Origin: Pseudomonas sp. P5_109
GTDB taxonomy: Bacteria; Pseudomonadota; Gammaproteobacteria; Pseudomonadales; Pseudomonadaceae
NCBI RefSeq assembly: GCF_034009455.1
Contig: NZ_CP125380.1
Span: 5,345,501 to 5,409,500 of the forward strand
Direction: 5' to 3'
DNA: 64,000 nucleotides
Part shown: positions 8,632 through 18,059 of the stretch, piece by piece
Layout of the letters: each line of letters opens with the position of its first letter
How positions within the stretch are numbered: the stretch's first letter is position 1
Position numbers and translations under genes: made by a program
Notes under the pieces: generated by a model
The model's input: only the letters and a program-made list of their open reading frames with translations
Databases searched by the model: none
Told to the model about the DNA's origin: nothing

Positions 8632-10866
8632 TTATTGGTGCAAAGGCGGCGGATCGCGCCAGAAACGCCGTTCCTGGCGCATTGACCACGGCGGCTCGAA
8701 GCGCCCCAGTTGCAGACGAATGGCACCCTGTTCGACGCTGTCGTAGATCGCCATTCCACGTTTTTGATAACGCGCGATGACCGTGGGATGCGGATGGCCA
8801 AACGAATTGCCCTGACCGCGTGAGATCAGCACCCCTTTGGGTTGCAAGACCTCCAGCAGGGCGTTTGACGAAGAACTGCGACTGCCGTGGTGTGGCGCCT
8901 GCAGCCAATCGGTGGGCAGGGCCAACGGACTGTCCAGCAAAGCGCGCTCGGCGGCGGCATCGATGTCGCCACTCAACAGCAACCGTTCGCCATTGGCCTC
9001 GATCAGCAAGACGCAGGAGTTCTGGTTGCTGTCCCCGGCCAATGGCCAGTGCCAAAGCTGGAAATCGACTTCATCCCAGGTCCATTGTCGACCGCTCTCA
9101 CAACGCTCGGCCCGTAACTCCACAGGCAAGTCCGACGGCTCACCACTGACCACCCGGTTCACCGGCAAGCCCTTGGTAACCGCCCGGGCACCACCGGCGT
9201 GGTCGGCATGGGCGTGGCTGATCAGCATCAGGTCGAGGTCCTTCACCCCCAGTTTGCGCAACGCCGGCAGCACCACCCGCTCCCCCTGGTCGAGTTCACC
9301 GAAACGCGGTCCGGCGTCATACAGCATCGCGTGATGCCGGGTGCGCACCAGGATCGCCAGGCCCTGGCCGACATCCAGTTGCCAGACTTCGGCCATGCCT
9401 TCCGGCAACATCGGCCTAGGCGCAAAAACCAGCATCAACAGCATGGGCCACCCTAACGGGCGCATCGGTACGCCTCGCGGCAGTAATAGCAGAACAGCGC
9501 CAAAGGCACCGATCAACCAGGCCCATAGCGGAACCGCCGTGGGCACCCAGGCGGGAACCTGACCGGCAATGAGTCCCAATCCCCTGAACCACCAGTCGAT
9601 CAAGCCGCCCGCCAGCCACAGCAATTTCTCACCCACATAGGACACCGGTAGCAATAGAGTCCCGAGCAATGCCGGTGGCAGCACCACCAGACTGATCCAG
9701 GGCACGGCGAACAAATTGGCCAGCGGCCCGCTGAGGCTGATTGGCAATCCCAGTGCCAGTAACAACGGGCACAACCCGATTGCAATCAGCCACTGGGCAC
9801 GGGCCCAGGTTTGCCACCAGCGCCACGGTCCCAAACGGCCGCCAAAGGTCAAGATCAAGACTGCAACGGCAGCGAACGACAGCCAGAAGCCAGGCTGAAG
9901 ACTCGCCAGGGGCTCCAGCAGCAAAATGCCGTTGAGTGCCAACAACAGTGGCCACCAAGCACCGAGATGACGGAACCGTAGACGCCACAACAACACCAGG
10001 CCAATCATCAGGCAGGCCCGTCGTACCGGCACCCCGAAACCGGCCAGCATCCCGTAACCGAGCGCCGCGGCGAATGCCAGGCCACATGCCCAAGGCAACC
10101 ATGGCAAACGGTTCGGCCATAACCCAAAACGGGCCAGGCCCGCGATCAGAAGATACACAACGCCCGCCAGCAACCCGATATGCTGTCCGGAAATCACCAA
10201 CAGATGCACCGTGCCGGTGTCCTGCAGTACCTGCCAGTCTTCGCGACTTAGCCCGGCGCCGTCCCCGAGTACCAATGCGGTCAACGCGCCGCTTCGCCCT
10301 TGGGCATCCACCGCCAGCAATCGCTGGCGGATTCCATCGCGCCAGGCCCATTGAGCTGGCGCCAGGCGCTCACCCTGCTTGACCGTCCCGGTTGCCCCGA
10401 TGCGTTGTGCCAGCAACCAGGCCTGGTAATCGAACGCCTGCGGATTGAGGAGCCCGACCGGGCGCTTCAATTTGACTGCCAGGCGCCAGCGCTCACCACT
10501 GTTCACCGGCGGCCCGCCGTACCAGGCCAGACGCATTTGCCGCGGCAGCCGGGTACGCCGGGACTGGATGTCGGTCAATTCGAAACGCACCACACCGTCG
10601 TCATGCCGGGGCAAGCCAGTGACCCGCCCTTCGACCCAGCGGGTTTCTCCGTCCAGCACCGGTGGCAGTCGGTCATCCAGCGCCCACTGCGCATTGGCGC
10701 AGGCCCAACTCAAGCCGAACAGGTAAAACGCCACCGGATAGGTCCTGAACGGCAGCAACATCAAACCCGCCACCGGCATCGCCAGCCACAACCAGACCGG
10801 CGGTAATGCCGGTAAAAAACGCAAGGTCAAAAGACCCAGCGCCAGCGCCATCATCCCTGTGCGCAT
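8632..10866 (-). CDS. comEC: DNA internalization competence protein ComEC/Rec2
   Basis: Polytopic inner-membrane channel thought to move single-stranded DNA into the cytoplasm during natural transformation. The 744-residue product starts at the ATG at 10866 (MRTGMMALALG), which opens the first membrane helix. A longer frame from 10935 would reach towards the divergent gene. Order: N-terminal membrane segment and soluble OB-like domain, central Competence domain with many helices (about residues 200-490), C-terminal metallo-beta-lactamase-like domain with HAHADHAGG and APHHGSRSSSS. It appears intact, although competence is rarely shown in this group. Confidence 0.93.
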   Translation of the reverse strand: MRTGMMALALGLLTLRFLPALPPVWLWLAMPVAGLMLLPFRTYPVAFYLFGLSWACANAQWALDDRLPPVLDGETRWVEGRVTGLPRHDDGVVRFELTDIQSRRTRLPRQMRLAWYGGPPVNSGERWRLAVKLKRPVGLLNPQAFDYQAWLLAQRIGATGTVKQGERLAPAQWAWRDGIRQRLLAVDAQGRSGALTALVLGDGAGLSREDWQVLQDTGTVHLLVISGQHIGLLAGVVYLLIAGLARFGLWPNRLPWLPWACGLAFAAALGYGMLAGFGVPVRRACLMIGLVLLWRLRFRHLGAWWPLLLALNGILLLEPLASLQPGFWLSFAAVAVLILTFGGRLGPWRWWQTWARAQWLIAIGLCPLLLALGLPISLSGPLANLFAVPWISLVVLPPALLGTLLLPVSYVGEKLLWLAGGLIDWWFRGLGLIAGQVPAWVPTAVPLWAWLIGAFGAVLLLLPRGVPMRPLGWPMLLMLVFAPRPMLPEGMAEVWQLDVGQGLAILVRTRHHAMLYDAGPRFGELDQGERVVLPALRKLGVKDLDLMLISHAHADHAGGARAVTKGLPVNRVVSGEPSDLPVELRAERCESGRQWTWDEVDFQLWHWPLAGDSNQNSCVLLIEANGERLLLSGDIDAAAERALLDSPLALPTDWLQAPHHGSRSSSSNALLEVLQPKGVLISRGQGNSFGHPHPTVIARYQKRGMAIYDSVEQGAIRLQLGRFEPPWSMRQERRFWRDPPPLHQ

Positions 10867-11000
10867 AAGCCCGTCCTTGAGAGTACCCTCTAGGCTTAGC
10901 CCGCCCTTGGCCTCGACGTCGTCAATAATTGTCACAAAGTCTGAATGGGCAGTTCGTAGAATCCAGACATACTTGCCACCCTGACCGACCGAGAAGCCTT

Positions 11001-11516
11001 ATGCCCCGGCGCTTATTCAAACGTTACATGCCAGACCCGATGAGCATCAGGGAACACAAGTCCTTACGCTTTCTCGGCACTCTGCTGCATGACCCGAACC
11101 TGTGGCACCTCAACCGCCACTCTGTTGCCCGCGCCATGGCGGTAGGTCTGTTCACCGCGTTCCTGCCGATCCCGTTGCAGATGCTGCTGGCAGCAATCCT
11201 CGCCATCATCGTGCGCGGCAACATGCCGATTGCCGTGAGCCTGGTCTGGCTGACCAACCCGATCACCATGCCTGCCGTATTCTTTTGCACGTACCAGACC
11301 GGTGCCTGGTTGATGGACGTTCCCGCCCGGCAGTTACCGGACTCGCTGACCTGGGAATGGATCAAGGGTGAAATCTCGACCTTGTGGCAACCGTTTCTGC
11401 TGGGTTCGGTCGTGACGGGGCTGGCACTCGGAGCGCTGTCCTACTTCCTGGTGATGACGTATTGGCGTTGGTGGGTGGCCAGGCAATGGAAGCGGCGCAA
11501 GAAGAGCCGGATGTGA
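11001..11516 (+). CDS. DUF2062 domain membrane protein
   Basis: A 171-residue inner-membrane protein of the DUF2062 family, of unknown function. The start ATG at 11001 gives MPRRLFKRYMPD, the usual N terminus; an in-frame ATG at 10929 overlaps the divergent comEC leader and is unlikely. Hydrophobic segments lie around residues 45-75, 80-100 and 130-155, with a conserved VWLTNPITMPAVFF motif and a basic C-terminal tail. It is divergent from comEC, an arrangement kept in P. aeruginosa (PA2984/PA2985). A terminator follows directly. Confidence 0.88.
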   Translation: MPRRLFKRYMPDPMSIREHKSLRFLGTLLHDPNLWHLNRHSVARAMAVGLFTAFLPIPLQMLLAAILAIIVRGNMPIAVSLVWLTNPITMPAVFFCTYQTGAWLMDVPARQLPDSLTWEWIKGEISTLWQPFLLGSVVTGLALGALSYFLVMTYWRWWVARQWKRRKKSRM

Positions 11517-11522
11517 GAATGC

Positions 11523-11554
11523 AAAACGGCCTCCACTTGGGAGGCCGTTTTTTT
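11523..11554. terminator. Terminator after the DUF2062 gene
   Basis: Inverted repeat AACGGCCTCC/GGAGGCCGTT with a short loop followed by seven T. It lies just after the stop codon at 11516. Confidence 0.9.
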
Positions 11555-11576
11555 GTAGTGTCTGGGCTGACGCCTT

Positions 11577-11649
11577 CGCTTGCAAGCCCGCTCCCACAGG
11601 GATCCTCAGTGCTACATAGATCCAGTGTGGGAGCGAGCTTGCTCGCGAA
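11577..11649. repeat. REPIN, GTGGGAGCGRGCTTGC type
   Basis: Two REP cores in inverted orientation, GCAAGCCCGCTCCCACA (about 11582-11598) and TGTGGGAGCGAGCTTGCTCGCGAA (about 11626-11649), separated by about 27 bp. It lies between two convergent transcription units. Confidence 0.85.
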
Positions 11650-11668
11650 ACAGACGACTCGGTATTTC

Positions 11669-12448
11669 TCAGGTACGCATTCCGCGTCCGCTGACCAGCA
11701 ACCGCGCACATCCGAGGTAAAGCACCACGGTCGCCACCAGCATGAACGTAATCGCAATACTGATGCGGATATCCGACACGCCGAGGATGCCGTAGCGGAA
11801 TGCGTTGACCATGTGCAGCACCGGGTTGGCCAGGGACACGGTCTGCCAGAACGGCGGCAACAGCGAGATCGAATAGAACACCCCGCCCAGGTAGGTCAGT
11901 GGCGTCAGCACGAACGTCGGAATGATCGAAATGTCATCGAAGTTGCGCGCAAACACGGCGTTGATGAAACCCAGCAACGAGAAAATCGTCGCGGTCAGCA
12001 CCACCACCAGGATGGTCACGCCCAGGTGATGCACCTGCAAGTCGGTGAAGAACAGCGACAGCAGGGTCACGATGATCCCCACCATCAACCCGCGCAGTAC
12101 GCCGCCCAGGGTGTAGCCGATCAGGATGGTGTGCGGCGACAACGGCGAGACCATCAGTTCTTCAATGGAACGCTGGAACTTGCTGCCGAAGAAACTCGAC
12201 ACCACGTTGCCGTAGGAGTTGGTGATCACCGACATCATGATCAGCCCCGGCACGATGTACTCCATGTAAGTGAAGCCACCCATGTCGCCGATTTGCCGAC
12301 CGATCAGATTACCGAAGATCACGAAGTACAAGACCATGGTGATGGCCGGTGGCAGCAGGGTCTGCGGCCAGATCCGGGTGAAACGCCGGACTTCACGGTA
12401 AACGATGGTGTTGAGGGCAATGAGGTTGGGGCGCAGCTCGGAACTCAT
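11669..12448 (-). CDS. ABC-2 type transporter permease, YadH-like
   Basis: Integral membrane subunit of an ABC exporter, 259 residues with six predicted membrane segments and the ABC-2 signature around FVLTPLTYLGGVFYS. It is closest to E. coli YadH, whose substrate is unknown. The start overlaps the stop of the ATPase gene (ATGA at 12445-12448), so the two are coupled. The pair corresponds in position to PA2811/PA2812 beside the GST and fadE genes. Confidence 0.92.
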   Translation of the reverse strand: MSSELRPNLIALNTIVYREVRRFTRIWPQTLLPPAITMVLYFVIFGNLIGRQIGDMGGFTYMEYIVPGLIMMSVITNSYGNVVSSFFGSKFQRSIEELMVSPLSPHTILIGYTLGGVLRGLMVGIIVTLLSLFFTDLQVHHLGVTILVVVLTATIFSLLGFINAVFARNFDDISIIPTFVLTPLTYLGGVFYSISLLPPFWQTVSLANPVLHMVNAFRYGILGVSDIRISIAITFMLVATVVLYLGCARLLVSGRGMRT

Positions 12449-13377
12449 ACCGCCACCTTCGACAGATTTTTCTCCACCAGGGACACGAACAACTCCTCGA
12501 GGCGATTGGTTTTGTTACGCAGGCTCAGCACTTCGATGTTTTGCTGCGCTAACTGGGTGAACAGCGCGGTGATGCCCATGGACTTGTCCACCTGGACTTC
12601 CAGGGTGTGACTATCGACCAGTCTGGCCGGGTAGCCGATCAACTGAGGCGCCACGTGCAACGTGTTCTTCATATCCAGCAGGAACGTTTCCACATGCAAT
12701 TGGCTAAGCAACTGCTTCATGCTGGTGTTCTCGACAATGGTGCCGTGGTCGATGATGCCGATGTTGCGGCACAACTGCTCAGCCTCTTCCAGGTAGTGGG
12801 TGGTGAGGATGATGGTGATGCCTTTCTGGTTCAGCTCGGTGAGGAAGCTCCACATCGAGCGACGCAGTTCGATGTCCACCCCGGCAGTCGGTTCGTCAAG
12901 GATCAGCAGGCGCGGTTCATGGACCAGCGCGCGGGCGATCATCAGGCGCCGCTTCATGCCGCCGGACAGCGAACGCGACGGCACGTCCTTCTTGTCCCAC
13001 AAGCCGAGCTGGGTCAGGTACTGCTCGGCGCGTTCCTTGGCGATTTTCGCCGGGATGCCGTAGTAGCCGGCCTGGGTCACGACGATGTCGAAGGTCTTTT
13101 CGAACTGGTTGAAGTTGAATTCCTGAGGCACCACGCCGATGCAGCGTTTGAGCTGCGCAGGATTCCTGTCCAGGTCGTGACCGAAGATATTCACCGTGCC
13201 GCTGGTCTTGTTCACCAGGGTCGAGAGAATACCGATGGTCGTGGATTTGCCGGCGCCGTTGGGGCCAAGCAAGGCGAAAAAGTCACCCTCGGCGACATCC
13301 AGATCGATACCACTCAGGGCCTGGAAACCGTTGCCGTAGGTTTTGGTTAGCTGCCGGATGGACAGAGCGGAACTCAT
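12445..13377 (-). CDS. ABC transporter ATP-binding protein, YadG-like
   Basis: ATPase of the exporter, 310 residues starting at the ATG at 13377 (MSSALSIRQLTKTYGNG). A longer frame to 13491 lacks homology to the family. Visible motifs: Walker A GPNGAGKST, signature LSGGMKRRL, Walker B RLLILDEPTAGVD and the switch histidine in TTHYLEEAE. A C-terminal domain of about 80 residues, typical of YadG/DrrA-like exporters, follows the ATPase core. Confidence 0.94.
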   Translation of the reverse strand: MSSALSIRQLTKTYGNGFQALSGIDLDVAEGDFFALLGPNGAGKSTTIGILSTLVNKTSGTVNIFGHDLDRNPAQLKRCIGVVPQEFNFNQFEKTFDIVVTQAGYYGIPAKIAKERAEQYLTQLGLWDKKDVPSRSLSGGMKRRLMIARALVHEPRLLILDEPTAGVDIELRRSMWSFLTELNQKGITIILTTHYLEEAEQLCRNIGIIDHGTIVENTSMKQLLSQLHVETFLLDMKNTLHVAPQLIGYPARLVDSHTLEVQVDKSMGITALFTQLAQQNIEVLSLRNKTNRLEELFVSLVEKNLSKVAV

Positions 13378-13509
13378 ATCGGATTTACGCACCAAGAAGG
13401 GAAGAAAGGGATAAGTATGGGCGACGGCGAACAATACAACCGCAGCGAACTGGCACAATGGTGCTTGTCGCCGCCACACAAGTACAGTCAAGCGTGTCGA
13501 TAGTGAGTA

Positions 13510-14133
13510 TTAAGTCAACGCGGTCATGACGGCTTTGCGATACGCCGGACGCTGTTTCAACCGTGCATACCAGGCCTGCAGATGCGGTTGTGGCACACGC
13601 TCGATCGGCATCTCGAACCAGGCATAAATGAAACTGCCCAGGGGAATATCGCCCATGCCGATCTCGTCTCCGGACAGGTAGGGCGAGTTCGCCAACGCCT
13701 GATCGGCCATCGCCAGCAGCGTGTCGCATTCCTTGATCGCCGCCTTGATGGCCGCCCAATCCTGCTGGTCTGCCGGGGTGCGCAGTACGCCCCAGAACAC
13801 GGTGCGAAACGGTCCGGCAAAACTCGAGGTGGTCCAGTCCATCCACTTGTCGGCGGTGGCACGGGCTTGCAGATCCGCCGGATACCAGGCCGTACCGCCG
13901 GCGTGACGGGCCATCAGGTAACGCACGATGGCGTTGGATTCCCACAATACGAAACCATCGTCTTCGATCACCGGAACCCGACCGTTCGGGTTCATCGCTC
14001 GGTACTCGGGGGTATCGACGACTCCAAAGGCGCCACCGGCATCGATGGCTTCATAGGCCAGCCCCAACTCTTCGGCGGCCCACAACGGTTTCCTGACATT
14101 CGACGAGTTTTTCCGACCCCAGATCTTCAGCAT
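13510..14133 (-). CDS. Glutathione S-transferase family protein
   Basis: A 207-residue cytosolic GST. The N-terminal thioredoxin-like half reads MLKIWGRKNSSNVRKPLWAAEELGL, where SSNVRK holds the Ser/Asn expected to contact glutathione. The cis-proline/Glu-Ser pair appears as RVPVIEDDGFVLWESNAI. The all-helical C-terminal half follows. The substrate is unknown. It stands alone between the ABC exporter and the transglutaminase-like gene, the same neighbourhood as PA2813. Confidence 0.9.
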   Translation of the reverse strand: MLKIWGRKNSSNVRKPLWAAEELGLAYEAIDAGGAFGVVDTPEYRAMNPNGRVPVIEDDGFVLWESNAIVRYLMARHAGGTAWYPADLQARATADKWMDWTTSSFAGPFRTVFWGVLRTPADQQDWAAIKAAIKECDTLLAMADQALANSPYLSGDEIGMGDIPLGSFIYAWFEMPIERVPQPHLQAWYARLKQRPAYRKAVMTALT

Positions 14134-14176
14134 GACCGCCTCTTTTTCGATAAGTGGGCAGGCAGCATACGCCGGA

Positions 14177-14836
14177 TCAGGCGCGACTCAAATCGCTCTG
14201 CATGTCACCCAACAGCGGTTGCTGTTGCTCGCCGAACAGGTGCGGATAGCATTTTTCCAGGTGTTCGAAAAAGAACGCTTCAGGTACGTCGGCGAACTGG
14301 CCGTGATCGACGAGGTACTCCATCAGCTTCGCGCCCTCGCGGTTGTAGGGATGAAAAACGCTGTCGTTGATCCCGTCGAACTCCAGCGGCGCCACATTGA
14401 ACAGGTCGCAGAGCTTGCGGTTGAACGCCGGTGTCGCCTTGATCCAGCGACCCTGCAAATAAAACTCGGTGTAGCCGTGCATGGCGAACATGTCGCTCTT
14501 GAGCAGCTCAAGCAGCCGTGGCGTCGACAAATGATTGCGCACATCCGCCAGGCCGATCCGCGCGGGAATCCCGCAATGCCGCGCGGCACCGGCCAGCAGC
14601 GTGGCCTTGGGTACGCAGTAACTTTCCCCGGTCGCCAGCGCATAACTGCCGCGCAGGGTCTGCGGATCGCGACTGAAGGTGTAGGGGTTGTAGCGTACCG
14701 CTTCACGCACGGCGTAATAGAGACTGATCGCCTGCTCAAGCGGATCGCGACTGGCGCCACGGTGTTTTTCGGCGAACTCCACCACGGACGGATGGTCACT
14801 ATCGATGAAGCGGCCGGGACTCAGATACTCGTGCAT
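14177..14836 (-). CDS. Transglutaminase-like family protein
   Basis: A 219-residue protein of the transglutaminase/arylamine-like cysteine protease fold. The likely nucleophile lies in GESYCVPKATLLAGAARHCGIPARI and the catalytic His in MHGYTEFYLQGRW. The third residue is less clear: the usual Asp position reads KATPAFN. I chose the ATG at 14836 (MHEYLSPGRFIDSDHP), where homology begins; the longer frame to 14911 starts inside the upstream region. No signal peptide is seen, so it is probably cytoplasmic, and its function is unknown. Confidence 0.82.
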   Translation of the reverse strand: MHEYLSPGRFIDSDHPSVVEFAEKHRGASRDPLEQAISLYYAVREAVRYNPYTFSRDPQTLRGSYALATGESYCVPKATLLAGAARHCGIPARIGLADVRNHLSTPRLLELLKSDMFAMHGYTEFYLQGRWIKATPAFNRKLCDLFNVAPLEFDGINDSVFHPYNREGAKLMEYLVDHGQFADVPEAFFFEHLEKCYPHLFGEQQQPLLGDMQSDLSRA

Positions 14837-15040
14837 GAGAATAATCTCCTGGGGAAGCCCCGAGTCTAGCGAGCGCTTGAGCACAGAGATAACGACGTTT
14901 CGGCCAAACATGGGCGCTTTGCCGCTCGCTCAATCAACGCTTTTCCCACGATTCCAATCACATCGCTCCAGCCAGCCTGTTTTACGGATGCCGTCTAAGC
15001 TTCGAGGGTTGGTTCGCCCTGGTTTCACGGAGGAATGAAT

Positions 15041-17488
15041 ATGCTGCTGTTGTGGATACTGGTTCTGCTGGTCGGGATTGCTTATTTGGCTCACCGTCGC
15101 ATCGCCCCGCTGCCCGCCCTGGTCATCGTGGCCGTCTATGTCGTGGCGATGGGTGCGCTCAGTCGCGCGCCGGGCTGGTTGTTGCTGGTTTTATGGGTAT
15201 TGATCGCCGCCGTCGCCGCGCCACTGCTGCTGCCCGACCTGCGTCGCAAATTGTTCAGTGCACCGATGTTCAGCTGGTTCCAGAAGACCCTGCCGCCGAT
15301 GTCGCAAACCGAACGCGACGCCATCGACGCCGGCACGGTGTGGTGGGACGGTGAACTGTTCAGCGGCCGCCCGGACTGGAGCAAACTGCTGTCCTATCCC
15401 AAGGCGCAATTGAACGAAGAGGAACAGGCTTTCATCGACGGGCCGACCGAAACACTCTGCACCATGGTCAATGAATGGCAGCTCGGTCAAACCATGGACC
15501 TGCCGCCCGAAGTCTGGACCTTCATCAAGGACAATGGCTTTTTCGCCCTGATCATCCCCAAGGAGTTTGGCGGCAAGGGCTTCTCCGCCTATGCCCACTC
15601 GCAAGTGGCGATGAAACTGGCGAGCCACAGCGGCGACCTCGCCTCCACCGTGATGGTCCCCAATTCCCTCGGCCCGGCTGAACTGTTGCTGCATTACGGC
15701 ACCGATGAACAACGCAATCATTACCTGCCACGCCTGGCCCGCGGCGACGACATCCCGTGCTTTGCCCTGACCGGTCCGCTGGCCGGCTCCGACGCCGGCG
15801 GCATGCCGGACTCCGGGGTGATCTGCAAAGGTGAATGGGAAGGCCAGGAAGTCCTCGGCCTGCGTTTGAACTGGGAAAAGCGCTACATCACCCTCGGCCC
15901 GGTGGCCACCCTCCTCGGCCTGGCCTTCAAGGCCTACGACCCGGATCACCTGTTGGGTGACAAGGAAGACCTGGGTATCAGCCTGGCGCTGATTCCGACC
16001 GACACCGCCGGTGTCGAGATCGGCCGCCGGCACCTGCCGCTGGGCGCCGCGTTCATGAATGGCCCGAACTCCGGCAAGGATGTGTTCGTCCCGCTGGAGT
16101 TCCTCATCGGTGGCCAGGAAATGCTCGGCAAAGGCTGGATGATGCTGATGAATTGCCTGTCGGTCGGGCGTTCGATTTCCCTGCCGGCGGTGGGCACCGG
16201 CATGGCCAAGTTCACCAGCCTGGTGACGGGCCAATACGCTCAGGTTCGCGAACAGTTCAACGTGCCGATTGCCGCTTTCGAAGGCATTCAGGAAGCCATG
16301 GGCCGCATTGGCGGCAATGCCTGGATGATGGACGCCGCCCGCATGCTCACCGCCAATGCGGTCGATCTGGGCGAGAAACCGTCGGTGCTGTCAGCGATTC
16401 TCAAGTACCACCTGACCGAGCGCGGCCGCGACTGCATCAGCGATGCCATGGATGTGCACGGCGGCAAGGCGATCATCATGGGGCCGAACAATTACCTTGG
16501 CCGCAAGTGGAACGGCGCGCCAATTTTCATCACCGTGGAAGGCGCGAACATTCTCTCGCGCAACCTGATGATCTTCGGCCAGGGCGCGATCCGCTGCCAT
16601 CCCTTCGTGCTCAAGGAAATGGCCCTCGCCGGCCGTGAAGACAAGGATCAGGCGCTCAGAGAGTTCGATGGCCTGCTGCTCAAGCACATCGGCTTTGCCG
16701 TGGGCAACGCTGCCAGTACGCTGGTGTTGAATCTCGGTTTCGGGCACCTGGAACACACCCCGGGCGACAAACTCAGCCAAGGTTATTTCCGCGCCCTCAA
16801 TCGTCAGGCCGCTGCTTTCGCCCTGCTCGCCGACCTCAGCATGATGTTGCTGGGCGGCGCATTGAAACGCCGCGAACGCCTGTCCGCTCGACTGGGCGAC
16901 GTGCTCAGCAACCTTTACCTGGCCTCGGCCGCACTCAAACGCTACAACGATCTCGACTCACCGCAGTACATGACACCGCTGCTGGCCTGGGCCATGGAGG
17001 AAAGCCTGGGCCAGGCGGAACGGGCTATGGATGAGCTGCTGAACAACTTCCCGAACAAAGTCGTGGGCTGCCTGTTGCGGGTGATCGTGTTCCCGTTCGG
17101 TCGCCGACACAAAGGACCATCGGACAAACTCGGAGCCGAAGTCGCTGCGTTGATTGGCCGCGCCAAGGGCGACCCAGCCCTGGAGGAATTGCTCCTGGGA
17201 TGCTATCGCCCACAAGCGAGCGACGATCCGGTCGGTGCATTGCAACACGCCTGCAATCTGCTGGGCGCCGCACAGCCGTTGCAGAAAAAGCTGCATGTGG
17301 CACTCAAGAGTGGCCAGGTCAAACCGGTGGCCGGCGAATCGGTGATCGATGCCGCACTCGAGGCGGGCGTGTTGCAGCCGGTGGAAGCCCAAACCCTGCG
17401 TGAAGCCGAAGCGGCACGGCGCAAGGTGATCGATGTCGATGACTTTGACCAGGAGGCTTTGGCACTGGCCGAGGGAAAAGTCCGCTGA
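15041..17488 (+). CDS. fadE: Acyl-CoA dehydrogenase FadE
   Basis: Membrane-associated FAD enzyme for the first step of fatty acid beta-oxidation, 815 residues, close to the length of E. coli FadE. The Shine-Dalgarno GGAGG at 15029-15033 is only one base from the ATG at 15035 but seven from the ATG at 15041, which decides the start (MLLLWILVLL). Residues 1-50 form hydrophobic helices that anchor the enzyme. The dehydrogenase core follows, with ALTGPLAGSDAGGMPD (flavin and substrate contacts) and DAMDVHGGKAI late in the core. The C-terminal 250 residues are the FadE-specific extension. It corresponds to PA2815. No fadB/fadA gene is adjacent. Confidence 0.94.
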   Translation: MLLLWILVLLVGIAYLAHRRIAPLPALVIVAVYVVAMGALSRAPGWLLLVLWVLIAAVAAPLLLPDLRRKLFSAPMFSWFQKTLPPMSQTERDAIDAGTVWWDGELFSGRPDWSKLLSYPKAQLNEEEQAFIDGPTETLCTMVNEWQLGQTMDLPPEVWTFIKDNGFFALIIPKEFGGKGFSAYAHSQVAMKLASHSGDLASTVMVPNSLGPAELLLHYGTDEQRNHYLPRLARGDDIPCFALTGPLAGSDAGGMPDSGVICKGEWEGQEVLGLRLNWEKRYITLGPVATLLGLAFKAYDPDHLLGDKEDLGISLALIPTDTAGVEIGRRHLPLGAAFMNGPNSGKDVFVPLEFLIGGQEMLGKGWMMLMNCLSVGRSISLPAVGTGMAKFTSLVTGQYAQVREQFNVPIAAFEGIQEAMGRIGGNAWMMDAARMLTANAVDLGEKPSVLSAILKYHLTERGRDCISDAMDVHGGKAIIMGPNNYLGRKWNGAPIFITVEGANILSRNLMIFGQGAIRCHPFVLKEMALAGREDKDQALREFDGLLLKHIGFAVGNAASTLVLNLGFGHLEHTPGDKLSQGYFRALNRQAAAFALLADLSMMLLGGALKRRERLSARLGDVLSNLYLASAALKRYNDLDSPQYMTPLLAWAMEESLGQAERAMDELLNNFPNKVVGCLLRVIVFPFGRRHKGPSDKLGAEVAALIGRAKGDPALEELLLGCYRPQASDDPVGALQHACNLLGAAQPLQKKLHVALKSGQVKPVAGESVIDAALEAGVLQPVEAQTLREAEAARRKVIDVDDFDQEALALAEGKVR

Positions 17489-17504
17489 TCCCTTCAAACA
17501 TGTA

Positions 17505-17543
17505 AAAACGGGCGCGGGCGCTTTATACTCCCGCGCCCGTTTT
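17505..17543 (+). terminator. Terminator after fadE
   Basis: Long GC-rich stem ACGGGCGCGGG/CCCGCGCCCGT (17508-17540) followed by four T, between fadE and the next gene. Readthrough is possible because the T run is short. Confidence 0.75.
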
Positions 17544-17562
17544 GCTCTTGAGGACTTATCTC

Positions 17563-17970
17563 GTGTCCAACATCGTTGCCGATCATCTCGTTTTACTCGA
17601 CCACCTGCGCAGCATCCTGGTCGCCGTAGGTGAGGCCGAGCAGGTTCCCGAAGAAAGCCATGCCTTGTTCCTTGAGCGCTTCGACGAACTGCTGGCGTCA
17701 CTGCCGATCGATCCGATCGAAAGCCAATACCTGGGCCAGGACATCCTGACTCAAGTCATTTCCCGTTATCCGCAAATCGCCCACCTGATTCCACGGGATC
17801 TGCTGTGGTATTTCGCCGGTGACTGCCTGCACTACTTGTCCGATGAAGAAATCGACCTGTATCAGGCACTGGAAGAGCGCCGTTTCGAAGCCGAACAGAA
17901 CGACGAGCCTTTCGACTGGAACCAGGAAAAGCAGCTGCTGGCGCTGTCAAACCAGGACAGCAAGCACTGA
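17563..17970 (+). CDS. PA2817 family conserved protein
   Basis: A 135-residue acidic cytoplasmic protein conserved in Pseudomonas beside fadE. The start is GTG at 17563 (SNIVADHLVLLDHLRS), with AGGA eight bases upstream. The in-frame alternative at 17542 lies in the terminator stem region. It is rich in Asp and Glu (YLSDEEIDLYQALEERRFEAEQNDEPFDWN) and predicted helical, with no signal or membrane segment. I see no catalytic motif and assign no function. Confidence 0.85.
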   Translation: MSNIVADHLVLLDHLRSILVAVGEAEQVPEESHALFLERFDELLASLPIDPIESQYLGQDILTQVISRYPQIAHLIPRDLLWYFAGDCLHYLSDEEIDLYQALEERRFEAEQNDEPFDWNQEKQLLALSNQDSKH

Positions 17971-17987
17971 TCCCCGACTGGTCATGC

Positions 17988-18023
17988 AAAAGGCCCGCAT
18001 GGTTGAACATGCGGGCCTTTTTT
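17988..18023. terminator. Terminator after the PA2817-family gene
   Basis: Stem AAAGGCCCGCATG/CATGCGGGCCTTTTTT with loop GTTGAA. It is followed by CTTTCACTGGTTT, the sequence that also follows the terminator at 27203-27230. Confidence 0.92.
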
Positions 18024-18059
18024 GTGCCTTTCACTGGTTTCAGCGTGGACATGGTCCCT